NCBI GenBank assembly: GCA_026119855.1 | Contig: JAOWBW010000566.1 | Coordinates: 781,653-845,652, forward strand | DNA from: Campanula takesimana | Taxonomy: Eukaryota; Streptophyta; Magnoliopsida; Asterales; Campanulaceae | Direction: 5' to 3' | Length of the DNA: 64,000 nt | Shown: positions 1 to 9,607 of the stretch, in pieces | How positions within the stretch are numbered: the first letter of the stretch is position 1 | Layout of the letters: each line of letters starts with the position of its first letter | Position numbers and translations under genes: made by a program | The notes under the pieces: generated by a model | The model's database searches: none | What the model saw: the letters and a program-made list of their open reading frames with translations, nothing else | Told to the model about the DNA's origin: nothing

Positions 1-834
1 AACTTATATTGGTAGGGTTCTTGGATTTTCAAGACTGAATATTTTGATTCGTTTTCAGTGACTTGATTACTTAATGACCACTAAAACCGAGCCTAAATGT
101 AACAAAAAGGCGTTGTTCATATTTTGATTACTATCTTTTAAATACTTTCTTCAATTCTACTTCCAGATTTCACATTTGCCCTAACTCATTTCATACATAA
201 ACCCCAAAATCTTTAGTTGATTTTGATTTATTCCCTATTGATCTCTCTCTCTCTCTCTTACGATGATTGATGCAATGCTTACGTAATTTTTTCTTCATTG
301 TTACACACACAATAATTATTAGTAATATTAGAAATTGAATTAATTCGGTTCGATAATGGTTTTGGTTTTGGTCCAAAATTTAGACATACCGAACCGAACA
401 CAACCCTATTTTTAATGAAATAATGCAAATCGGATATTATCCATCCCAACCAACACCTATAAACTCAATCGCCCCCTTACTCGTCATTCTATTCTTCCAT
501 ACTCTCTGTCTACAATCTCTTTTCCCTCTCTTGATTTAGGGTAGGCTTGGTTTGCTATTATGATTTTAGAATTACGGGTTAGGGACTTAGGGTTTTGTCT
601 AGGTTTTTGTTTTAGGGTTTAATGTTGGGCTTTGGTTTAGAGTTGGGTTTTAGGGGTATTTTAGTCACAAGGCTATGAAGGAAATTAATAATTGTCATTC
701 CTTCTTTATGAGTTAATGCTAGGCCGAGGGAGTTTTTGAAAAATTGTCTCATTAGATTGATAACCAACTTACTTTTTCCGAACACGTACATGGTAAAAGA
801 ATATGCAAATTCTTTCTTTTGTTATTTTTTTAAT
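1..834. other. Intergenic, no gene seen
   Basis: AT-rich sequence without a convincing exon. It holds a short CT microsatellite near 241-258 and a stretch at about 575-660 with several TTAGGGTTT-like words. These are too few and too irregular to call an interstitial telomere array. Confidence 0.4.
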
Positions 835-1107
835 CCCACCGTCCCAGAGTATGTGTCCACCCTCCTATTTACTGGAGACTAACAAATAGTGGATGTGATG
901 AAAGTGTTGTGAGTATATAAGTAAAATTGAAAAGAGAATGAGCGGGAGGGAATAGTAAGTTGATTGGTGTTGTGAGAGTAAAAGTAAGTAGGAGAGAGAA
1001 TGACCAGGAGGAATAGTAAAGATTCTTTGCCATTTAAGGAAGTTGACATATACTCTGGAACGGACTAAAAAGGAAAGGCGGACATATACTCTGGGACGGA
1101 GGGAGTA
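835..1107. mobile_element. MITE, Stowaway-type (family with 'gagtatatgtccacc' ends)
   Basis: The left end reads ccaccgtcccagagtatgtg and the right end is its inverse (catatactctgggacggagg), closing with gagta. No coding capacity. The same family returns at 4973-7490, where other elements split it. Confidence 0.7.
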
Positions 1108-1217
1108 TATCTTAAACTTAGTTTCTCACTTTCATTATTACTATAAACGAATTTTAAAGAATAGTTTAATTTTTTAAATTATTTTAATAAAAAATTAAAA
1201 ATTAATATTAATAATAT

Positions 1218-1500
1218 ACTCGCTCCATCCCACCTCACTTGAGACCTAAGAGGTGTGCACAATAACTAACGAATAAGAATAAAATAATGAAAATATATGA
1301 TAGAAAATGAAGAGAGAGAATGAGTAGGGTAAATAGTAGTGTTGGTTGAATAAATTGAATGGTGTAAAATAAAGAGAGAGAATAAGTGGTTGGGTAGATT
1401 CAATATAAATTATTAAAAGTTGGCTATTTTGTGGAGGTCTCAAGTGAGTTGAGACTGACGAAAATGGAAATTTGTCTCTAGTGAGGTGGAACGAAGGGAG
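1218..1500. mobile_element. MITE, Stowaway-type
   Basis: Inverted ends: actcgctccatcccacctca on the left and gtgaggtggaacgaagggag on the right. It directly abuts another MITE starting at 1501. Confidence 0.65.
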
Positions 1501-1697
1501 TACTCCCTCCGTTTCATGTCACTTAAGACTTTTGATCAACTTAATATCGTTTTGACGAAGACTTTATAGAAAATTTGATGATCTTAATAAAATTTAAAAA
1601 ATGTTAAATAGAATTTAAATTATTAATCACAATTTATTAATTAAAATAATATTTTTAAAAAAGAGTCGACTAGCTTCTGAAGTTCCGAGAGAGTATA
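1501..1697. mobile_element. MITE, Stowaway-type, degenerate right end
   Basis: Begins tactccctccgtttcatgtc and carries the internal 'atgatcttaataaaattt' word typical of these MITEs. The right end (gttccgagagagtataa) is only a poor inverse of the left, so the boundary is approximate. Confidence 0.5.
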
Positions 1698-2101
1698 AAA
1701 CGAGAGGAGATCACCTGTGCCCCTCCATGTGCCCCTTTAATCTGGACCGTTTACAATATCAACAAATTCTTTTTTTTTTTTCTTCCTTTTTTGAAGCAAA
1801 CCCAAAATGCAAATTCTTTAATGAAGGTTACTCATTGTCCTTACGCTTACGCGGATTATCAAAACCACGTGAGAAGTGCGTGTAAAATTACTACTAGTGT
1901 CACTGTGTCAGGTAGCACAAGCATCGCCCTTTTCGCCGGGTTACTCGTCTCTTTCGGGAACAGTGGAATACTCCATTTTTGGATTTAATCGAGAAAATTG
2001 CGCCGCGGTAATTGGTTCTTACCTGAACAATAATTTCTCTCTCTCTCTCTCTCTCCAATTGAATTTCCATATTCTTAGTACAAAAATAAAATATAAAACA
2101 T

Positions 2102-2384
2102 TACTCCCTCAGTCCTATAATTATGTGCACAAATTGCTATTTTTAGTGTTCAATTAATAAGTTACACTTTCCTACAATGACAAAGAATTTTCATTATTCA
2201 TCTCACTCATTATCTCTCATACTTAACTTTTATACTCACAACATAAATCAACCTACTATTCTTTACCATACTTTCTCTCTCCTGCTTCACTTTTCACACT
2301 CACAACAATTACCCACTACTATTCATCCCATAATTCTCATGTAAAACTTATTTTGTGCAAATAGTTATGGGACGGTGGGAGTAT
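2102..2384. mobile_element. MITE, Stowaway-type
   Basis: Left end tactccctcagtcctataat and right end atagttatgggacggtggga are inverted. The interior is CT-rich and non-coding. Confidence 0.65.
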
Positions 2385-2944
2385 AGTAATTATGAATACA
2401 TTTTATTTAAGTTTCACAAAAAGAATTATTATTTCTAAAATATCTTTTTGCCTAAAATAGATTTTCATTTTGGTGCAGAGTAATAATTGCATCTGTAAAT
2501 GTATATTTTCCGAGTCCCATTTAAATTAGCTATGTCTATTTTTGTTTAATCCTGTTTTTTATCACTTAGAAAATTACTGCAATTCAATAAAGGGTTAATG
2601 ACAAATTAGGGCCTGAACTGCAGGGGGTGCGTCTAAAAGGGGCCTGTGTTTTTTTTTCGCTAGATCAGGGCTCAATATCATAATTTTTCGGCAGTTAAAG
2701 GCTTTTTGACGGAAATCGTTAGAAAAGTCAGTTAAGTGCCATGTGCATGGCACATGATCGTCAAAATGGATGGGTTTTGTAATGAATCTTAGCAATGAAG
2801 GACTGTAATGAAATTTCTGAAACTTAGAGGGTTTAAAAATGAAATAAATATTTTTTCTAAATAATCAAGTATATAATAAAATAAGTAATTATCATATATA
2901 AAATAAATTTATTAAAAAAATTAAAATTTTTAAACAAATTAATC

Positions 2945-3430
2945 TACTCCCCTAGTCCAAAATAACTATTACTTTTGGTCAAACAGATGTAAGTTTGACC
3001 AATAAATTTAAACAAAAAATAATGATCTTAATAAAAATCTAAAAAATTGATATTAAAAGTATTACTATCTCTGTCCCTAAATGAGTGTCCAAATTACTGA
3101 AAATCTCAACTTTGTTGTACAATTTGTTAGCAAATATTCATATATAATTTTGTAATCTCCTTTCCAAACATCTAGTTTTACGCATATAAAGAAACCGGTG
3201 AAAAAAAATTCGAAAAAAAAAACATTTAAGGACAAAGTTATGTTAAAAAAAGTCACTCATTTTGTGACAAAGATTTCTTGAAAATAGACACTCATTTAGG
3301 GACAGACGGAATATTAATACAATGACAAATTTTAAATTTTTATTAGCATTATTATTTTTTATTTAAATTATTGGTCAAAGTTACATCTGATTGACTAAAA
3401 GCGACAATTATTTTGGACCAGAGGGAGTAA
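2945..3430. mobile_element. MITE nested in the Pack-MULE
   Basis: Ends are inverted: tactcccctagtccaaaata on the left, ttattttggaccagagggag on the right, with gtttgaccaat / attggtcaaag continuing the repeat inward. It is itself interrupted by the MITE at 3062-3314. Confidence 0.65.
3062..3314. mobile_element. MITE nested within a MITE ('aatgagtgtccaaatt' family)
   Basis: Left end ctctgtccctaaatgagtgt, right end acactcatttagggacagac. Sister copies lie at 4611-4886, 9203-9463 and 36768-37029 and share the inner 'aagaaaccggtgaaaaaa' segment. This is the third level of a nest: MITE in MITE in Pack-MULE. Confidence 0.7.
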
Positions 3431-3599
3431 TAGCTATACAAGTATTAAAAATTATTTTCTAAATAATAATCTAAATTGTCATTTCCCAATCACAAATTCA
3501 CAATAACCCATCACAAAAAATCCCCAGTTCACCTTCCTTCTTCCCGACACCCATGTCCGCCGCCGCCACCATGGCCCCCCTCAACCATCGCCACCACGA

Positions 3600-3830
3600 C
3601 GTCGCCGCCGTCACCTACAGCTTCAGGTCGCCCCCCTCAACCATCGCTGACCAATTTGGAGTCATCAACGACGACGACGAATTTATCAGACGTCGCCTCC
3701 ACCATTTTCTCCTGGAGCAAAGCGCCGCCGCTGCCTTTGACCAAATTGAGATCCGGGTCAACCTCGTCAGCGCCGTCGATTGCGAGATCGAGTTTGGGAT
3801 GGTCATTTATGATATTCATGGCCAAAACAT
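3600..3830 (-). pseudogene. Captured fragment of ribose-5-phosphate isomerase A
   Basis: Read on the minus strand from about 3825 to 3640, the translation contains LAIDGADEVDPDLNLVKG followed by GGALLQEKMVEATSDKFVVV and DDSKLVS. This is the conserved core of plant RpiA-type ribose-5-phosphate isomerase, which interconverts ribose-5-phosphate and ribulose-5-phosphate. DGADE and the following Lys and Glu belong to the known active site of the family. Only about 60 of roughly 230-280 residues are present, so no enzyme can be made. It lies wholly between the two Mutator TIRs and is therefore transduplicated DNA. The glycine-rich loop reads KGSGG where plant enzymes usually have KGRGG. Confidence 0.85.
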
Positions 3831-4610
3831 TTGTTGAATTTTTTGATTTGGATGATATTTTTTTGTTTTTATTTTGGATGAGTTTTTGTTTTGATTTGGA
3901 TGATTTGGTTTCCTTTGATATTTAATGGCGGGTGATGGGTTTGGTGGAGTATATCGGTGATGATGGTGGTGGCGGTGGCGGTCGGAGTAGATGGTGGTCT
4001 GCCGGAGGAAGGGGGTTGGACTTGGATCTGGGTTTTGATTTGGGAAGAAGAAGAGGTTGGATGTAATATTTTAGAGGGATATATTTTTAATTTTGGCCTC
4101 TAGTTTCAGACTTTTACATATCACCCCTTAATAGCTAATATTCATTACAAACCCATCCATTTTGATGATCACGTGCCATGCACATGGTACTTAACTGACT
4201 TTTCTAACAATTTCCGTCAAAAAGCCCTTAACTGCCGAAAAATTATGATATTGAGCCATGATCTAGCGGAAAAAAAAACCCAGGCCCCTTTTAGACGCAC
4301 CCCCCTGCAGTTCAGGCCCTAATCTGTCATTAACCCTTCAATAAAAGTAATTTTACATTATTTCCGTACTTATAATGATTTTTGTACTATATGAATTTTG
4401 ATAATGTAAATCCAACATTTATAGATGATATTATGAAAATGTAAAATTGGACAACCCAATCATTAATTATTTTTATAATTGATAAGATTTTTGTTAGTAA
4501 ACAATATAAATGAGAAGGATGAATTATTTATTTTATTTTAAAATTTATTTCAGTTAAACTAATAAAATAGATAATCAAATGGTAAATTGTAGCATAGTGG
4601 AGATGATGAA

Positions 4611-4886
4611 CGCTCACTTTGTTTCATAAACGAGTGTCCAAATTTTACTGTCGGTGAAAAAATATTAAGAGACACTCATTTAGTTTTTTTTTTTACAATT
4701 TGGTAGCAAAGATTCATATATAATCTTGTAATCTCCTTTCAAAACATTTAGTTTTGCACGTATAAAGAAACCGGTGAAAAAATTTCGAAAAAAGCATTTA
4801 AGGACAAAGTTATGTTAAAAAAAGACACTCATTTTGGAACAAAGATTTCTTAAAAATTGACACTCATTTAGGGACAGAGGAAGTAT
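4611..4886. mobile_element. MITE, Stowaway-type ('aatgagtgtccaaatt' family)
   Basis: Ends gtttcataaacgagtgtcca and cactcatttagggacagagg. The interior matches the copies at 3062, 9203 and 36768, including the 'aagaaaccggtgaaaaaa' block. Confidence 0.65.
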
Positions 4887-5091
4887 TTATTTTTATTTGA
4901 AGAAACATTATGTTTTCCATGTTTCGTAATTTTATTGGTAAACTTGTATAGATATATTTTCTGTCAAATTTGTATTCCCTCCGTCTCAGAGTATATGTCC
5001 ACCTTTTCTTTTAAGTCCGTTCTAGAGTATATGTCCACTTTCAAAAATGGCAAAGAATCTTTACTATTCCTTCACTCGTTCTATCTCTTAC

Positions 5092-5612
5092 TGTAACGAC
5101 CCGAGTCCGCAGACCCGACCCGCCACATAGGTACCATACACTAGCCCACCAAGCATCTCCTCAATTGGGTCAACCACAGCCCATCACAGGCCTCCAAAAA
5201 TCCAATGGATGATTTGATGCTTTGTAGGAGTGTATGGGCCTTCTATATAGCACACTCAATTCCCACATATTTCCGATGTGGGATGGGGATATCACAATCT
5301 CCCCCACTCAAACCCTTGCCGTCCCTGGCAAGGTCAATCAATACCCAGATCGTACCCCCGGGATAGCTCGCAAGCCTTAAGGCCGGGGTTCCGCTCTGAT
5401 ACCATTTGTATCGACCCGAGTCCGTAGACCCGACCCGCCACATAGGTACCATACACTAGCCCACCAAGCATCTCCTCAATTGGGTAAACCATAGCCCATC
5501 ACAGGCCTCCAAAAGTCCAATGGATGATTTGATGCTTAGTAGGAGTGTATGGGCCTTCTATATAGCACACTCAATTCCCACATATTTTCGATGTGGGATG
5601 GGGGATATCACA
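5092..5612 (-). mobile_element. TRIM (terminal-repeat retrotransposon in miniature)
   Basis: Two direct LTRs of about 205 bp (5092-5296 and 5407-5612) enclose only 110 bp. On the minus strand the LTR starts TGTGATATCC and ends CGTTACA. The internal segment beside the right-hand (5') LTR reads TGGTATCAGAGC, the standard Met-tRNA primer-binding site. A purine tract (gggtttgagtgggggaga) precedes the other LTR. Nothing is encoded, so it must have moved with proteins supplied in trans. Possible target duplications (cttac / attac) are imperfect. Confidence 0.85.
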
Positions 5613-5706
5613 ATTACGTTACTTTTATACTCATAATACCAATCAACTAATTATTCCCTTCCACTCATTCTCTCTCTTACTTTACTTTTATACTTATACT
5701 AACACT

Positions 5707-5970
5707 TACTCCCTCTGTCCCAGCTCACTTGAGACTTTTTGACCAAAACTGGTCAATTTAAGGTCGGTTTGACCAACACTTTATAGAAATATTTATGATC
5801 CAAATAAAAATAAAAAAAAATGTAAAATAATCACCATTAAAAATCCTCTCAATAACAATTTTTAAATTTTTTTTTGGAACATAAATATTTCTATAAAGTG
5901 TTGGTCAAACCGACCTTAAGTTGACCAGTTTTGGTCAAAAAGTCTCAAGCGAACGGGGACGGAGGGAGTA
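5707..5970. mobile_element. MITE with long near-perfect inverted repeat
   Basis: The left side tactccctctgtcccagctc, then cttgagactttttgacc, is mirrored by ggtcaaaaagtctcaag and gggacggagggagta on the right. The inverted arms exceed 70 bp, so a transcript would fold into a hairpin. It is inserted in the MITE of 4973-7490. Confidence 0.75.
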
Positions 5971-6040
5971 CATCATTTCCACCATTTCTTAATCTCCGTG
6001 TAAATGGGAGGGTGAACATATACTCTGGGACGGAGGGAGT

Positions 6041-7479
6041 TGTTGGGTTTCGATCAAACATGGGCAGCGGAATTTAGCATTTAAAATTTTGAAACCCAAA
6101 GCCATGGATCCGTTCATATGATTAAATCAAATACGACATAAGAATAAAGGAATAAACTAACCCTTGATGGCTATCAAATTCTCTTGGTCTTTGGTGGAGG
6201 TTTGAAGACTTGATCATGATCATAAAGCTTGAACACGAACTTTGAAGATGATGATTTTCACCCTCTAGCGGTATCCACACTTCGAACGAATATCAAATGA
6301 GCTTCTTTGATCTTGGTTGCTAGACCAAATTGTGAAACACTTTTTCACAATCAAAAGAACAATATGGAATTTGTTTTGTGTATTATTTTTGTTCCTCAAC
6401 CAAGAATGTCTTGGAACAAAAATAAACCCTCTCTCAAACTCTTTGAGACTCACAAAATCATTGGCCTTGAGTGCTGGCCGAATTTGGTCTTTTATACACA
6501 AGTATGACCTATTCCAAATAGGAAACTTGGTCAAAATCCGTCCAAAATTCGTTTCCTAATCAAATTAGGAATCTGTCACCCGACAGTACTGTGCGGCCGC
6601 CCAGAATGCACTGTGCGGTCGCACAACTATCTGAAACAAAACTGGTACAAAAATGGGCTAAGTGTGCGGCCGCCCAGTCCATACTGTGCGGTCGCCCACT
6701 TTCCCAGAAAGTCCAGAATTTCCAAAATTCCAATGTAGTTCTTTTAAAGATTCGTTCTATTGTGTGTGACCCTCTAGGATTATACTAAGTTGGCAATGGG
6801 TTCAAACATGAAACCATAAGATATGATTAGGTTCTAGCAAACCGTCATACCTACCCAATTGGTATAACTAGATACAAGTTCGAATTCCTCTTAGAATATG
6901 TCATAATCCTTTTGTCCACGATATCATTGAACACAAGTCATAATCCAAATGACATTGATCCAATCAATTCATTTGAGTCCGGCCGAACATTTCATCAACA
7001 TCATTCCTACGAGAGGCCCAAGCTTGACATCTCTCCGAGGAGGGACAAATCCATTTAGCTTATTATTCTTCCCTACGTGAATCCGATTATGCCAATCATA
7101 CCCTTTATAACTACTCGGTTAAAAGTAGCGTTTGAATATGTCAAACATAATGTTCATCAAGTGGAAGACTATAATAACTTCATGTCCAAGGATTCAAATG
7201 ACATAACTAATATGAGATATATGTATGACATAGACCATGACATAAATCTCATAAAGCGGGTCATGTCCAGTACCTTGTTCCAAACAAGTACCCATAAATC
7301 TAACATGATCATCCCATGATCATTTAGCCTTTATACTAGTGCTTAACAAGTACTAGGGACGGAGATTATTATAAGTAAACATGAACAACAATAATAATCA
7401 AAACATCTCTTTATTGATATGAAATAAATGATAACAATTACAACGTTTATTAAACGTGCCTAGGGCACCACTACCAACA
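6041..7479. mobile_element. Solo LTR of a large LTR retrotransposon
   Basis: Starts TGTTGGGTTTCGATC and ends CCACTACCAACA, i.e. TG...CA with TGTTGG/CCAACA inverted tips. It is flanked by a perfect 5 bp duplication GGAGT at 6036-6040 and 7480-7484. No internal region or second LTR is present, so unequal recombination between LTRs is the likely origin. It contains repeated GTGCGGCCGCCCAG / CTGTGCGGTCGC blocks at 6590-6710. Open frames inside (for example 7077-7319) match nothing I recognise. Confidence 0.8.
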
Positions 7480-7596
7480 GGAGTAACATTTTTTTTTTTT
7501 TTGAATTTTGAATTTATAACTAGTCTATAAACACAACATTTAATAAATATCTGCCAAAAGTGTTTGTACTGTAATTTTATATTTTTTGTTAATCAT

Positions 7597-7762
7597 AGAC
7601 TTGCAACCGCTCCACCAAAGTTAGCTACACCTCTCCACCCAACGGCTCAGATCGAGGCAATATAGGCGAGCTCATCATCTGTGCGGCTAAGATGATTTCA
7701 CTTCTTTGTGGGTCCCACCGAGCTCGGCTACATCTCAACTGTTTGGTGGAGCGGTTCGAAAT
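7597..7762. mobile_element. Small MITE-like inverted repeat
   Basis: The arms are aaccgctccaccaaa near 7604 and tttggtggagcggtt near 7742. The interior is non-coding and relatively GC-rich compared with its surroundings. The superfamily and target duplication are not clear. Confidence 0.5.
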
Positions 7763-7788
7763 CCTTGTTTAAAGGTCAAAATTCATCC

Positions 7789-7948
7789 ATGTTATTGTTA
7801 ATTAACATAAGAACCCACGAATCCAAACATGTTATTGTAACGGAGAGGGTAATTTTGATTCTATTTAGGCTCAATTTTCTCATGTAAGCCTCTCTTTTTT
7901 ATTTCATGTTATTGTTAATTAACATAAGAACCCACGAATCCAAACATG
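7789..7948 (+). repeat. Direct repeat of about 44 bp
   Basis: The block beginning gttattgttaattaacata and continuing to gaatccaaacatg occurs at about 7789-7832 and again at about 7905-7948, separated by roughly 70 bp. No gene is involved. Confidence 0.7.
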
Positions 7949-8310
7949 AACAGAGTGTTGTGTGGAGCATGAAATATATATCATGATTTTTCTAATGGAA
8001 AAGTGATGCCAATTATGATTTCTAGGAATATTGGCGTCCTTTATTAAATCAAATCACCTTTCTTTTAGCAAAATAAACTACCACATGTATTTATTTTATT
8101 TTATTTTTTCTGTTATTGTTTTTATCATAAAGTTTTTTTTTTTTTTTCAAACAATGTAAAAGTGGGTCAAAGAGGTAGTATTATTAGAAACAGGAGGATA
8201 GTAACTTAATTATTGACATGAGTTAGGAGACCTCTGGGGTTAGCATTGTAATTAGTCACTTTTTGACCCGTATTATTAGTGAAACATCGTTTAAATCTTT
8301 GAACACAAAA

Positions 8311-9143
8311 TCTTGTAAAAAACGTGTTTTACACTAACTGTGTATAAAACGTGTTTTTCAAAATAACGGCTTAAGAGGGATTAAAAGACGCGGTGACAAT
8401 TTTGTAAATAAGTGGAACTCATGAAAATCTCAGCAGACACATTTTAAAACAAGAGGAGACATTTTTCAATACTTCACAGCAGGCATATTTTAACTCTAGA
8501 GGAGACGCTTTTTTAGAGCAGGCATGTTTTAACTCTAGAGGTGACACTTTTTTTAAACTTTTAACAGTGCCTTTTTTGAGAAAAAATAAGTGCCTGCTCT
8601 AGTTAAAAAATGTGTCTCCTGCAGTTTCAAAACATGCCTCCTCCAGTTTCAAAACATGTCTCCTGAGATTTTTTGAACTTTTAACATTGTATTTTTTAAA
8701 GAAAAAAATGCCTGCTCTAGTTTAAAAATGTGTCTCCTGCAGTATAAAAATATGCCTCCTCCAGTTTTTAAACATTCTTGCTCCAGTTTCAAACTCCAGT
8801 TTTAAAACATGTCTCCTCCAGTTTCAAATATGCCTCTTGAGATTTTTAGTAAAAAAAAAAAAACTCAACATGCACTTATAAAAATGCATGCTTTAAAATT
8901 TAGAAGTGCCTCTTTGAAAAAAATGCCTGTTATGGTTTTACAAAGTGTCTGATGTGGAGTTTCAAAAATATGCCTCCTTCAGTTTCATAATATGCCTCCT
9001 GCAGTTTTAAAATATGCCTCATGAGATTTCATAAGTTTCAAATATTTACACTTATGCCACCGCGTCTCTTAAACCCTACTTGCCGTTATTAATAAAACAC
9101 GTTTTACACTAAGCCTAGTGTAAAACGCGTTTTACAGGAGACT
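8311..9143. mobile_element. TIR element with internal tandem repeats, non-autonomous
   Basis: Left arm: aaaaacgtgttttacactaa, then ataacggcttaagaggg and gacgcggtg. Right arm, inverted: caccgcgtctcttaaaccc, gccgttattaa and gtaaaacgcgttttacagg. The arms are about 100 bp. Between them is a degenerate array of roughly 20-30 bp units around 'aaaatatgcctcctgcagtt' (8430-9010). No transposase is present. The size and layout suggest a Mutator-like derivative, but I could not fix a target duplication. Confidence 0.6.
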
Positions 9144-9202
9144 TACTCATCTTTAAACTATTCCTTTTGGCAAAAATTAATCAACATACTGTCAATAAGT
9201 AT

Positions 9203-9463
9203 TACTACCTCTGTCCTTAAATGAGTGTCCAAATTTCATTTTAAGGGACATCTAAAAATCTCATCTCTTTGTACAATTTGGTGGCAAAGATTCATATATA
9301 ATCTTGCAATCTCCTTTCCAAACATTTAGTTTTGCACGTATAAAGAGACCGGTGAAAAAAAATAAAAAAAAATATTTAGGAACAAAGTTATGTTAAAAAA
9401 AGACACTCATTTTGGGATAATTTTTTGTTGAAAATAGACATTCATTTAGAGACAGAGGGAGTA
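9203..9463. mobile_element. MITE, Stowaway-type ('aatgagtgtccaaatt' family)
   Basis: Left end tactacctctgtccttaaat and right end catttagagacagagggagt are inverted. The interior resembles the copies at 3062, 4611 and 36768. Confidence 0.65.
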
Positions 9464-9607
9464 AAATAAATCAACATACATACCTAGGATAATTAATTTT
9501 CTAAGGACATTCGTTAAATTTTTAAAAGAAATTCACATGATGATATTACGATCTTGCGTCCATCACTTAACGACAAGCACCACCACTATTACCATACTGC
9601 ATGCTAA

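Larger units (their letters stand above)
2592..4336. mobile_element. Pack-MULE: Mutator-like element with captured gene fragment
   Basis: Long terminal inverted repeats of about 270 bp (2592-2860 and about 4070-4336) are nearly identical inverses, beginning GGGTTAATGAC. The element is flanked by a perfect 9 bp target duplication TTCAATAAA at 2583-2591 and 4337-4345, the usual Mutator signature. There is no transposase, so it is non-autonomous. Its interior carries a fragment of a ribose-5-phosphate isomerase gene and a pair of nested MITEs. Known: Mutator-like elements that carry host gene pieces are called Pack-MULEs. The high TIR similarity suggests a fairly recent insertion. Confidence 0.9.
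4973..7490. mobile_element. MITE split by three later insertions
   Basis: The left end tattccctccgtctcagagt and the right end atactctgggacggagggag belong to the 'gagtatatgtccacc' MITE family seen whole at 835-1107. Between them sit a TRIM (5092-5612) and a second MITE (5707-5970). A 1.4 kb solo LTR (6041-7479) is inserted inside the last bases of the right terminal repeat. The host MITE fragments are 4973-5091, 5613-5706, 5971-6040 and 7480-7490. Confidence 0.7.

Noticed and set aside
575..660. Telomere-like TTTAGGG words
   Set aside because: Only a few copies, irregularly spaced, in otherwise ordinary sequence.
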